Positions 25,062-35,707 of a stretch of DNA of 35,707 nt are shown here, piece after piece. Within the stretch, counting starts at the first letter, position 1. Every line of letters starts with the position of its first letter. The position numbers and the translations under genes were made by a program. The DNA is from Blattamonas nauphoetae. Lineage: Eukaryota; Preaxostyla; Oxymonadida. The notes beneath the pieces were generated by a model. It was not told the origin of the DNA. It made no database searches and saw only the letters and a program-made list of their open reading frames with translations. Location of the stretch: assembly GCA_033064195.1 (NCBI GenBank), contig JARBJD010000535.1:1-35707 (forward strand), read 5' to 3'.

Positions 25062-27059
25062 TTGAAGAATCGACATTTGGCGAGGGCAATAAAACATACG
25101 CTAGATCACGAGACAGTTTCTTTGGATGAGAGTGATAGTCGTGAAACAAATGATGTGGTTCGATCAATACCACGAATCGATGACACAACCCGATGCACCA
25201 CACAATCATCCCACGGAAAGATTCTATCAAGAAGTGCCTTTTCCTGACCATCTACAGAAATATTGTATTTTTTGATTCATGGAGGTGTTTCATTGTTATA
25301 TCAGATGACTTGAATTCAGCGATTCTACTTGGAGAAGGATCACTCGGGACAACTTTTCAAGTGAAACGGAAGGACTCAGACAGTTTTGATGTTGTGAAGA
25401 AGATCCAATTTGTGAGATACTATAGTTGTGCTTGGGATGTTTGGGAAGACGGAAGTCAAATGAGAACAAAACATGGAAACATGATTGAAACATTCTCTGG
25501 GTCATTTGCAAAGGAGAGTCATTTTTTGATGATGAAATGGATGAAGAAGGGAAATTTGAAGACATTGGTTGGATTTGGCGAAAGAAAGGACTTTGCTTGT
25601 CTCCTGGTTTGGAGTTGTTTTGTGAATTCATGAGATTTTGATTTTTGGGGATTTGGGTGCAAATTCTGTGTTTTAGGACGTGTGCTGTGTGCTTTCGGGA
25701 GTTGTTGATGGATTGATTTTTCTAGAAAGTACGAGTCGAGCATTTGGAGCACTCCATCTGTCGAATGTTCTGGTTGGGGACGACAACAGGGGCGTTCTTG
25801 GTATCTTTCCTTCACTCTTCATTCATTCACAAACTTGATTGCTTACTTCCTTCCTCGATTCAGGAGACATGCTCTTCTCAAAGCCGAACATCAGAGATGC
25901 TTTTGATGTGAGGAGTGGCCGAGCATTGCACTTGGCCCCAGAATTGATGGACGAGCCAGATCTTTACAGAGCGACACCACAATCGGATGTGTGGGCTTTT
26001 GGGATTCTTCTGCTTGAGAGTGTTCTTGGACTGAACCCGTTTTCGTCGATGGAAGGAGACAGGCTGAGAGACGGGGTGAGAGGGCTGAAGTTGGATGTCT
26101 TCTTTGAATCACTGAGTTCGAAGCATTCGAAACGAGCATCCCCAAACTTCCGTTCGCTTGTGAAAGAGTGTCTGAAACAGGTTTGTTGATTTATTTGTCT
26201 GCTTCTCTCTCCTTGTCGTTCAACACACACTTCTTCTGATCGCTCTGACTTCTCTCATCACTGTCCTGACTGGATTCTTCTACTCCCTCTCTTCTCTTTC
26301 CAACATGACAGAACCCATCCGAACGAATAACGTTTAAATCGATGAAAGAACGGCAGCTGATTCGCAGTCTTCTGAGCTCGCCAGAAGACATCGCAGCATT
26401 CGATGCAACAATAGCTCGACACTATGAACACAGACGGAACAGTGGAGAAGAATGGAGACCATTTGGGAGACTTGAAGTTGATGTGGTTGGTGTTGGGATG
26501 TGTGAGATAGGATTCCATCCATTTCTGAGTCGGAAGGGATTGCCAACAGTGTTCGTCTTCCCAAGAATCATGACAGAGACAGTTTTCTTGTTGTGGTGGA
26601 CAATACCGTCCCAACGATCGATTGGACAATGGCAGAATTGCCCATCACACCTGAATCACACGTGGTTGTCTACAAAACCCAACGTGAATATGACAAAGAA
26701 CGCCAAAAGAGAAGATTCGTCGTTGTAAAGAAACTCTCTTGCCGGGTCAAATGACTTTTAAGGTCTGTTTCATCAGTGGCCATGAACTCACCTTTCGATT
26801 AGAACGGACAAACGACACAGTCCAGTCTCTGATCAACACACTTTTTGAACGAGTTGGAGATCGCCACTTGCGATTTTGTCTCGTGCACAAAGGTCGATCA
26901 CTCAATCCGTCTCATCTTCTGGGTGACTATGACATCGCTCCAGGAGATACTCTGTACTTCTCATGGAAGGTTATCGGATGATTGATTTGAATCACTTTGT
27001 TTCAGTATCTTGCTCATTTCTTTTTTCGTCTCAATAATCCCTTGTTACCAACCAACTGA
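25062..27059 (+). CDS. Pseudokinase with C-terminal ubiquitin-like domain, seven introns
   Basis: Frame-keeping GT-AG introns are 25234-25304, 25622-25676, 25801-25863, 26181-26311, 26477-26529, 26725-26762 and probably 26970-27005. The kinase fold shows LLGEGSLGTTFQVKRK (glycine loop), VVKKIQF (lysine), SHFLMMKWMKKGNL (hinge), GALHLSNVLV (catalytic loop), LGDMLFSK (DFG place), LHLAPELMDEP (APE) and SDVWAFGILLLE. The HRD triad is replaced by FGA, so catalysis is unlikely and a scaffold role is inferred. The DFG place reads DML. After QNPSERITF comes a linker, then a ubiquitin-like beta-grasp domain (about 26763-26969) with FISGHELTFRLERTNDTVQS and LVHKGRSLN...YDIAPGDTLYF. The stop is at 27057, or at 26979 if the last intron is not used. 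The N-terminal exon start is unresolved. Confidence 0.72.
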
Positions 27060-27236
27060 TCGGATCGCATTCGATGATGCTGAAAGCTTGTCGTTTCTCT
27101 GGGATTCTTTCCACAAGAGAGTGAATGAGACAATGTTATGAGGAACACAGAAAGACTCAGCGAAGATTGTGACAGGATCGAGTGTGTCAAGTGCATTAGA
27201 TCGCTGTGGCCTTCTGAAAGAGCATTGAGAAGCTGA

Positions 27237-27769
27237 ATGGGGAGGAAAAGAGATTCAGTTCACTTCAATGCCGTTTGTGCAAACTTTGGTGCAGGCATTC
27301 CCAGACAAACCGAAATGATGGTGACTATCGGCTTCCCGAGCACGAACATCCAGTTGACCACTTTGTCGAAGTCTTGTCTGCCCTCCTCTCCTTCCTGCCA
27401 CACGACAGTCAAACAGAGATTCTGTGGATCTGTCAAGGAATCTCGTGTGCGCCGTTTCCTGCGTTTGTGGAGGCGATTTTGAAGCAGAAGATCATCATTG
27501 TGATTGTTGACATGAATATAACAGTGAACAACGTGATGACTCGTCTTGTTTGTGAGATTTGTGTGAACTTGGTGAAACTCAGTGATCCTACTTATCAAGA
27601 GGAGATCTACAACCAGATGTTTGAGGAAAATGTAAGGGAGTTTTGGAGGATATCACATATTGAGGACGAAGATATTGTCCAGATGAGGAAGCTCTTGGAG
27701 GAATGGTTGGCACGAGTGACAGATCGGGAAAATATACTTGAAGCACTGGCTTCGAAGTTTATCTCCTGA
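27237..27769 (+). CDS. ARM/HEAT-like helical protein, possibly importin-alpha-like
   Basis: The ATG at 27237 opens a short frame. The helical part runs from about 27350 in a frame reached by a possible GT-AG intron (about 27321-27353). It shows paired helices typical of ARM repeats: DHFVEVLSALLSFLP, EILWICQGISCAPFPAFVEAIL, RLVCEICVNLVKLSD, and a charged C-terminal helix with MRKLLEEWLARVTD. The W-I-C...I repeat with a following VxExIL helix recalls importin alpha, but the usual NW..SN pairs are not clear. It may instead be the tail of a kinase-plus-helical protein like the one at 21150-22800. It ends with TGA at 27767. Confidence 0.42.
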
Positions 27770-27774
27770 TTGAA

Positions 27775-28085
27775 AACAGATATATTGTCCACTATTTCAT
27801 TTTCGGAACATTTCATCGATGGAGTTGACGAGACTCTTTGTTTTCAGACCAAAATCAAGTGGATTTCTGGAATAATTGGTGCAACATTAGAGATCGGAAG
27901 ATCCATCTCATAGACCTCCATTTTTGCGTATTCCGACTTTATGAGAATCCTTTCAGTGGAATACGTCTATCTTTATTTGAAACTTCAGTTGCTTTGATTG
28001 ATAACAAAATATTGAACGTGCTCGTCCTGGAGAACTACAACAATGGGCTTCGGTTCAATCACCCAAATCGGAGAGACAAGCTCAA
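27775..28085. other. Intergenic region before the CFAP54-like gene
   Basis: An open frame passes through it without an ATG context or recognisable content. It probably holds the 3' end of the ARM-like gene and the promoter and 5' leader of the next gene. No TATA-like or other element stands out. Confidence 0.35.
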
Positions 28086-31000
28086 ATGTCCACAGAAGAC
28101 GAGCTTGATCTACCCGAACCTCTCAATTATTTCGAAGACGAAGCTTCAATTGAAGTTCGAAATCAACAAGCACAGGAGCAGGCCGTCAATAATGAGTGTG
28201 CAGATCTTTTATCAGGAGCTTCAAATGGACAAAAAATTTGTGTCAAATGTATACAAAATCTTCAATGAAGATGAATCGAAATATCCACACATGATTGACT
28301 GTCTTCTCCGACCGTTAGAAACCATCTCTTCAAATACAATCGACACTGCGACTCTCTCATCCATTATCTCAAGCGAAGACACTTCATATATTCTCAACGT
28401 TATAGAGGGAGTGATATTTGCTGATAATCCATCAACAGGAAGAAATAACAATCAATTAAAAGACTCTGGATCATCTCAACAAGGGCCCTCCTCAACTGCA
28501 AATCGACCATCTTCAGCCGCTAAACGACCGGCTTCTCGAAACAAAAAAGACAAAACTGCACCAACAGATCTTCCACAAACATCAACTCCTTCTCAAGTCA
28601 AGAAACCGACCAACCCTGTCAGGATTGGTTCCGTCACACTCCAATCTCTTCTTCGATGCTCATTCTTTTTTCAGACAATGGTCGCTATTCGATCAAATCT
28701 TAAACACTCTTGATTCATTTGTCGTTTTCAGATATCCACGTTCTCTCTCAGCAGATGTTCGATCAAGTAGCAATATCTCTCTCGCTAAGAGCATTAATGA
28801 TTCAAGATCGGAGTCACCGACACATTCCATGTCGATGTCTTCTGTTGGAGTCGGTGGACTTCAAAAGACACAAGCGTCAATGGCTAGCATCGGCCCAATT
28901 CGCATTTCTGAAAGCACGAACCTTGGAACTGCAGCAGCGAATGAGGCACTGCTCCAAACGAAAATATTTGCCCCTTTGTCTCCACTAGATCTCCCAAATC
29001 AGATTTTATTGGCTGAAGCACGACTTTTGGCATCTGCTTCAGTTGCTCTCCAGGATTCACCTCCTCCAAGTTTTCCGTTCAATCCACGCCAGCCTTACCC
29101 AACATTTCCCGATGGAAGCGATCCTAATCCTCCAGATCAACCTCTTCTTCCTCTTCCACCAATAGCTTCTCGCATCATCCGTCGACGTCCACACAACACT
29201 GAAAGCGTCAGACTTGTCTCTGCCTCTGCAAATATCCTCACTCACAACCTCATTAGCTATGCGGCCTTGACAAGGGAGACAGCTCAATTTGTCCCTTTCA
29301 CACCCCACGGCAATCAACCATCATACACCTCATTTCTCCCCAAAATCCACTAATCTTTCTTTCTGCAGTTCGTGATAGTTGGACATTCATCCAAAGACTA
29401 ACGAAAGCTGAGGCCTTCCCCCCAGCTCTCATTCTCCGATTTCTTTCATTCTTGCTGTCAGCCATCTCGATTGCTCTTTCTCCACCTGTCGACCAGACGG
29501 AAAATCTCCCAAAAACATCCGCCACACAACTTCCAAAAAAATTACGCCAACCACCGTTCTTAGATGCCGCACTACTTGATTCTGTCGTTCACATCGAAGC
29601 CGCCATCCAATTCGCATCAACTACCAGAAAACTCATCGACCACATGGCCATTAGTGAATCTCAAAAAGGACGACCGTCCAAACATCGAGGAGAGATGAAT
29701 GCTGACGCGGCTGAGACGCATCAATTCCTCCACACACCGCAACCATCACCCTCAACGGCTCAAGGCATGACACAGACAAGATTCGACGCAGCTCAGAAAT
29801 TGGAAGAGATCGAAGAAGAACTTTCAGCTGACGATCTGTCTGGCGAACAAACTGAAGATCTGAGTGAACTGGAAACACTGAAAACACTCACTCGAGCGAG
29901 ACAGGGAAAGAAGCAGAAGTTGATCAGCTTCGGTCGAGGCGGGCTGTCCAACAAACAGCATCTTGAGCTTCTCTATAAATACCTTTCTCGTCTTAGTCAG
30001 ATCATCAAACGACCTCCACCTTTTGTCGATCCACACAAACCAGTTCCACCAGCGACACAGCTCCAACTGGTTCCGATTCCACAGACACTGGCTGGTGTTC
30101 TGCTGTCACTCTCATCTCGTTTTCTGCTCGATGCTTCAGAGACAATGCAGAACCATTTCACATCTTTCTCCAATCATCATTCATTTCTTGATTCAGTGAC
30201 GACAGACAAGGAGTTTCTGGATTTCATTATTAAAACGGAATTCCGATTCCCAAAGCCGAAACACTCCAAGACTCCGACACTCCCTCACAGCCGATCAGGA
30301 ACAATCCCGTTCATCCGCACTTCAACCCATCCCAGGCTCATCAGCAATCATCCATCCAAAACTGGTCCATTCTCTTGTTCAAACATACTCCTCGTATCAC
30401 AAACACCACCCGTCCTCTCTCCCAGTTAACATCAACTTTGAGACAGATGCTGTCTGGTCAGTGGAGGAACATGAGAGCACTCTTCGCGGAATGCCGCTCA
30501 TTGTTCATGTGGGTTGAGATGAAGAAGGAGAGGAGGCAAGTGTTCAGTCGTACAACACACAATTCTACAAAGACAGAGATTTCGCGGAGAAGAAAACAGA
30601 ATTGTCGACGATGAAAGGCATCGTGTACCCGTCTGAAGCAGCCAAAACGATGGCAGCAACAACACAGAAGCAGCAGACCCTTCCTCAGGCCTCCGGAGGA
30701 GGTCAGATACCTACGATTCTGACGGCTGTTCTCCACCCATCATCCAATTCACTCCCAACCGACCCGATCATGTCAGCTCGCTACTTTCCTCCTGTTCTCT
30801 CTCACAACACAGAATCCACCCTTTCCAACCTCATCAACAATAACTTGTATGAGCAAGCGATTCTGATCCAAGAGAGGGTCAAATATCGATGCGATTCACT
30901 TCTCATGTTGATCGCTGAAGAGGCAGACGAAGAAGAGCCAGCTCCCAACGATCCACCCATTCCAGAAGACATCGAAATCAAGTCGAAAGCGCACGCTGAA

Positions 31001-34000
31001 ATGACAACGATGATGAAGACTCGCCAGAAGGAGATGGACAACACACAAATGAAAACACAGCCGATCATCAAACAGGCTAAACAGACCGGGCGTGTCATCC
31101 CTTCTCGTGTTTATGATGGACTTGGAATAAAGCCTGGCGATCCTGGCATCAAACCAGGCAAATTCCCAAAAGTGTCTGTTCGTGTCCAAGAGAGAACACG
31201 AACAATGTCAGAGCTGAGCAGGGAGATTGTTCAACTCACCGAAAAGGGGATTAACATGGTCGCTAATGTCTGTCTGAACGAAGCTGCACTTTGTGTTTGG
31301 ATGGACCAGGCTCGCAAGGAATATGGGTTTCAGATCAGACGAAGGGACAAGGCACACTCTGGCGCCGAGAAACTTGCTCTGTTTGACACTCCACCAGTCT
31401 CACCACTTCTCATCTCTCGAACCCACAACTCAATCACCCTTCTTCCTGTCGATCCGGCGCAGAAGGAGTTCGGAGAAGACGAGATTCCGGCCAGCGATGA
31501 TTATCAGTTCGATTTGATGATTTTTGGAAAGAAATCAGACTCAGCCTCAGTCCTCTCTCTCAATCAACGACACTAGAAGGAACAGGAGTTCCTGTCCCAA
31601 TCAATCAGCCAATCACAATCACTGGGCTTGATCCAAACAGTTCGTATGTGTTTGGATGTGCTCGTTGTGACAAGCAGGGAAACATCATTGTGGGTGTAAC
31701 AAAGGCACTTGCCATTCAGGATACAGCAATCGGAAAACCCACAGCTCCAATCGTGACATGCTTCCCCATTCCTGCCATCTCACTCCTCACCAGCTTTGCC
31801 CATTTCTTCACAAAGTACAGCGACCTCATCAAAGTTGCGGAGAAAACTCGGATCAAACGTCGAGTTCAGGCTGGTCTTTCGATCGAACGAGCGTATTTTG
31901 AGGAACAAGCGAAAGTGGGCAGACCATCCGTGTTTGGAATTGTCTGAAGATCTGTGGAGTGAAGTGTGCTCGTATTGTCTTTGATTTTGGGGTGGTTGTC
32001 TGTCCTGAGACTCAGCCCAATGCAATCGGGATTGCACACCCTCACTCGCTCTTTTCTGAACTTACGTCAGCATCGTCCGTTCGCAACTCTCTCAACAAAG
32101 AACTCTGCTCTCTCCTTCCTCACACGTCAATCACAGGAATTCAGGAGTGTACAATGATCATCGCGAGAGAATTTGTTCGTCGAGCCCTCAAAACAGAGAA
32201 TATTTCACTTGACACGAAGGATGGAGGAATGGGAATGGATGCCCAATCACTGTACGAGAAGCGGAAGAAGCGGATTGTTGGACTGCGAGCGCGTCGATTA
32301 CGAAGGAGACGAAACAGATGCAAACAATGAATTATCGATCGGAAACAAAGTTTGGCGAGTTCACTGACGGACCAATGCGGTCTGAGGAACCAAACTTCAC
32401 TTCTCTCATTGAGAAAATGGATGAAGATGACATGTGGAAGAAGGTGGAGGATTCAGAAGATTCATCCGATGATGATTCGACAGGTGATGATAGTGACTCA
32501 GAAGAAGAGAACGACCACACAATCGTCCATCTCCTCCCAACCACCCCACAACTCCTCAACAGCTTGTCTCCTTTCGAGCTTCTTCTCCGTGCGATCGCCT
32601 GCTTTACTGTCTCCATCGAGGCTGCTGTGATGATCAAAGATTACCCCACAATAGTTGCCGTTTCCTCCGAGCTGTATTCCACACTCGCTCAGTCTAATTC
32701 TCTTTCAGACTCTGCAAAACACACCCAGCCATTGTTCGCTCGCTCATTTTGATACTTGAAGCTCTGAAAACCATTCCTGTCCCGAACGAAGAGACCGGAG
32801 ACATTGGACAGCCTGTCGGTGTGGATGTCGTCTCAATTCTACGTCTCGCATTGCCTGTATGATCTGGTTCATCTTCATGCCAACACACGAATCGCTAAAG
32901 ATTATGCTGCGAAGCAAATTCCATCGAAACGGAATCAAATCCATTCATTCGCAGCATCTCTAAATGAAAATGTGAAAAGATCACCGAAGAACAGACGAAA
33001 AGATTAAACAAACAGTTGGAAGGAGAAGAAGGAGACAAGAACAAAAATCGATGCAGAAAGTGACATAGAGACAAAGAGCGTTGATAGTGTCATTTCTCAG
33101 CCAGCTGCAAAGAAAGGAAAGAAAGGGAAGAAAGCTGCAGCATCTGAGGAGGAACCGAAGAAGACACCAAAGGAAAGAAAACGGCCACTCAACCAGAAGC
33201 GGCACAACCTCCCCACAACCATCTGATGATGAGGAGGACGAAGAGATTGATGAAACCGAGCCGTTCTGCCTTCTCGCGACACCGGATGATCTTCTCAATC
33301 TCCTAGAATCTTGTGTTCTCTATGATTCTCTGTATCTCCACTGTCTCCAGAACGAGATGGTGGAACTAAATCAATCTGGAGACGAACAAGACGGCCAAGA
33401 TTCCATCATCTCCACTGATGTCGTTCTTCTCTCTCTCCTCCCACGCTCTTTCTCAAATCTCCATCTTCTGAAAGGAAACCGTGCCATGTCACGCGAATTT
33501 GCAGTCGTCTCGAACAGCTATTGTGGCATCCCCATCCCCAGAACCCACATCCGCAAACTCGTCCAAAGAAACGAAGAAGAAGAACAGCAATTGATTCAAG
33601 TTGTGCAGACGACAACCACTCCATTCTCATCGTCTGAAGTTACACCCGAACTCGCAAATGTGTATGCACAGATTCATTCCAATCCGATGAAGGCTTGGGA
33701 GAGTCTCATGAGCATTGCATCATCTGTCCAAGCCCCAAAATCACAACAGGCCAACCTCCACTTCAACTGTCCACCATCGTCAGTGGTTGTGGGGAAGGCA
33801 TCGAGCTCGAACGAGCCAGCGGAGGTTGAGGTGAATGAGAAAGCTCCGAAGAAAGGAGCAAAGGGAAAGAAAGCTGCGCAACCCACAGCGGAAGAGACAG
33901 GAATGGAAACATCTGATTCAACGACATCTCCGTTTACAGCGCTGAAAACACACTTGCGTTCCATCCAGAATGTGTTTGGGGAGAAAGCCTGCTCAGAACA

Positions 34001-35707
34001 GCAGTTTTGATCTGCGACTCGCTTCTCAAAACGCCAACACCTCAACAATCTCACGACAAGACAGCAGGCCTCATCCGAAGTCTCATCTCGTCCTCAAACA
34101 ACATGATCACATCACCCACAACGGAAGGCATTGCTCCTCTCCGATCAATCTACTACACTCGGCCTAGTCGAATCCACATCCCGAAGGGATCCATCCAAGA
34201 CATTCTGGAAGTGTTCAACATGGAATACCAGACTTCATTCGACTGGAACGCCGACATTGAGGGGCAGGTCAATCAGGAGTTGGGGATCACACCGCAGCCT
34301 GACCCATTGGAGGAGACGCAGGCCGAAGAGACTGGAGCAAAGAAGCGAGCAACTTCATCGTCCAAAAAGAAGAAAGGTGCTGCTTCCACAGCGAAGAAGG
34401 GAAAGAAGGCAAAAGAGGAGGAAGAAGAGCCACCCGAGGAAGAGGAAGAACAGAAACCGGTCGATGAAATTGCACAGGAAGCAGCTCGTCGTAAAGCTGA
34501 ACGGAAGGAAAATGAAAGACAGGATATGATCTTCGAACGGACCGAAGAGAATAATCGAGTCTGTGCCGCTGCCACAATTTTTGCCTTTGGAAAATCTTCA
34601 AAATTCGTCGACAGGAAACAGCAAAATGGAGACACTCACTCAGAACTGTCCAGCCGTACCACGCTCATCTGGAGCTTCTGTTGGGTCTTACCGAGTATCT
34701 GAGAGGCAAGGAGATGGATCTTGCAGAAACACTTCCGTCAACACTCCCACCCGAGCAGGTTCAGACGGAAGAAGGGGAACCAGATCAAACTGTTCCAAGC
34801 GACCTCAATCAAACGAGAACTTTTCCGTCTCCTGCTTCAGAACTTCAAGTTTCTCCTCAACTTGCTGAACAACTGTCCTCCTCCATTCCAAGCAGACACC
34901 TCAGACATCTCAGCTTGTCGCTCTTCTCAATCCATTCCTCATCTCTCACACAAACACGTCGGATCAATTTTCAGCACATTCGCTGATCTCGGGGATGCCA
35001 TTCACTCTTTCGCCAACCACACTCGCAGCCATCTCAAAGTTCGACACATCCTTCCTTGTCGTCTCATCCCCATCACTCCTCTCTTTCATGTGTTCAATCT
35101 TTGCTCGAGCACCAACGCCTCTGATACCGAACAATTCACAATATCTTCTTCGAGCTGCCAAAATGGTTGTTTGGACGAGATGTATCGAAACCCAGCCAAT
35201 TATTTCGGCATTTTTGGATCGATTTGTCCTGCTCTGTCAGACACAACATCATCATCGAGTGAAGACACAGACAAAACTCAAAGAAAGGAAGAAGGGGAAG
35301 ATTCTGAGAAGGATAAGGAGGGAGGATCAGGAGGACTCAGCGCAAATGACACTCCCGAAAACATCCCAACTCTGACAACACTTGCCAGCGAAGTCGGATC
35401 CGATCGACTTCTTGTTGGCTTCGATCAACGTACACTCCGAAGGGCTCAACAGGCCAAGTGTCTAAACCTGAGAAGGGAGCCAAAGGTAAGAAAGGAAAGG
35501 CAGACGAACCAGAAAGAAGGCTCGTTCAACATCGGCCTCGAAAAGGTTAAGAAGGACGTGGTTGAGACCCAACCAGAAGAGCCAGAGGACGATCTCCCGC
35601 AATCCCTCCTTCCCACTGCGGCTGGTGCCTTGCCAACCAACGAGGACTCACTCCAATGCGAAGAGCGATTGCAGAAGCCATGCTTTCTTTTGCCTCTCTC
35701 TCACGTG
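28086..35707 (+). CDS. CFAP54: Large flagellar central-pair protein, CFAP54-like (right end outside the window)
   Basis: CFAP54 is part of the C1d projection of the axonemal central apparatus. The ATG at 28086 opens an acidic N-terminus (STEDELDLPEPLNYF). Coding continues through about a dozen open plus-strand segments to the window edge, roughly 2,400 residues, near the family's usual 3,000. The best evidence is a fibronectin-III-like stretch (about 31390-31730: PLLISRTHNSITLLP, ITGLDPNSSYVFGCARCDKQGN, then GKPTAP), which matches the layout of CFAP54. Helical parts flank it (NVCLNEAALCVWMDQARKEYGF; FELLLRAIACFTVSIEAAVMI). Four Lys/Ala/Gly linkers (KKGKK type) occur near 33110, 33845, 34370 and 35470. 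Introns 28185-28215 (31 bases) and 31930-31964 (35) keep the frame. Other frame changes, for example near 30475 and 31570, are not explained by GT-AG introns. Confidence 0.58.

Noticed and set aside
30465-30485. A recoded TGA (for example selenocysteine) in the CFAP54-like gene
   Set aside because: There is no supporting structure that I can see, and frame hops elsewhere in the gene point to introns or indels instead.
1-35707. CRISPR arrays, bacterial operons or rRNA genes
   Set aside because: No direct-repeat and unique-spacer pattern, no ribosome-binding sites and no rRNA signature were seen; the tandem arrays have no variable spacers.

Overview
The window looks like nuclear DNA of a flagellated, intron-rich protist. 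A metamonad of the oxymonad/Preaxostyla type is my best guess. The reasons are a large virus-like Polinton (Maverick) element, host genes broken by very short GT-AG introns (about 29-131 bases), kinase plus helical-repeat proteins, a right-handed beta-helix surface-type protein, and a long gene resembling the flagellar central-pair protein CFAP54. Parabasalids such as Trichomonas share the Polintons but have few introns. Taxonomy is inference. Stop codon use fits the standard code.

Region 1 (1 to about 15.1-15.3 kb) is most of a Polinton. It enters from the left edge. It carries small virion-type ORFs, two unknown ORFs, an FtsK/HerA-type packaging ATPase (the only plus-strand gene), a coiled-coil ORF, a retroviral-type DDE integrase, a 1463-residue protein-primed DNA polymerase B with an inserted HNH-like zinc module, and two related small repeat-domain ORFs. 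Nearly every ORF has a T-rich TTTATTTT-like box just upstream, and three share a 14-base box placed identically before the start codon. Capsid protein and protease genes are not in view and would be expected to the left. The visible part looks mostly whole, with about two breaks.

Region 2 (10450-12724) is a 2275-base DNA transposon inserted in the Polinton. It has perfect 16-base inverted ends and a perfect 8-base target duplication. Its ends carry TGACC/GGTCA palindromes, and its interior holds decayed coding-like DNA but no intact transposase.

Region 3 (about 15.1-21.1 kb) is spacer-like. It contains a polypurine 30-base minisatellite, a 32-base minisatellite, a strong hairpin, a cloverleaf-forming candidate small RNA followed by T-runs, and weak remnants.

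Region 4 (21.1-27.8 kb) holds host genes and pieces: a minus-strand protein kinase fused to a helical region with 29-49 base introns, a beta-helix fragment, a helical fragment, a 21-base minisatellite, a plus-strand pseudokinase with a C-terminal ubiquitin-like domain (seven introns), and an ARM/HEAT-like ORF.

Region 5 (28.1 kb to the right edge) is one long plus-strand gene read through many open segments. It has a fibronectin-III-like stretch and lysine-rich linkers and most resembles CFAP54 of the axonemal central apparatus.
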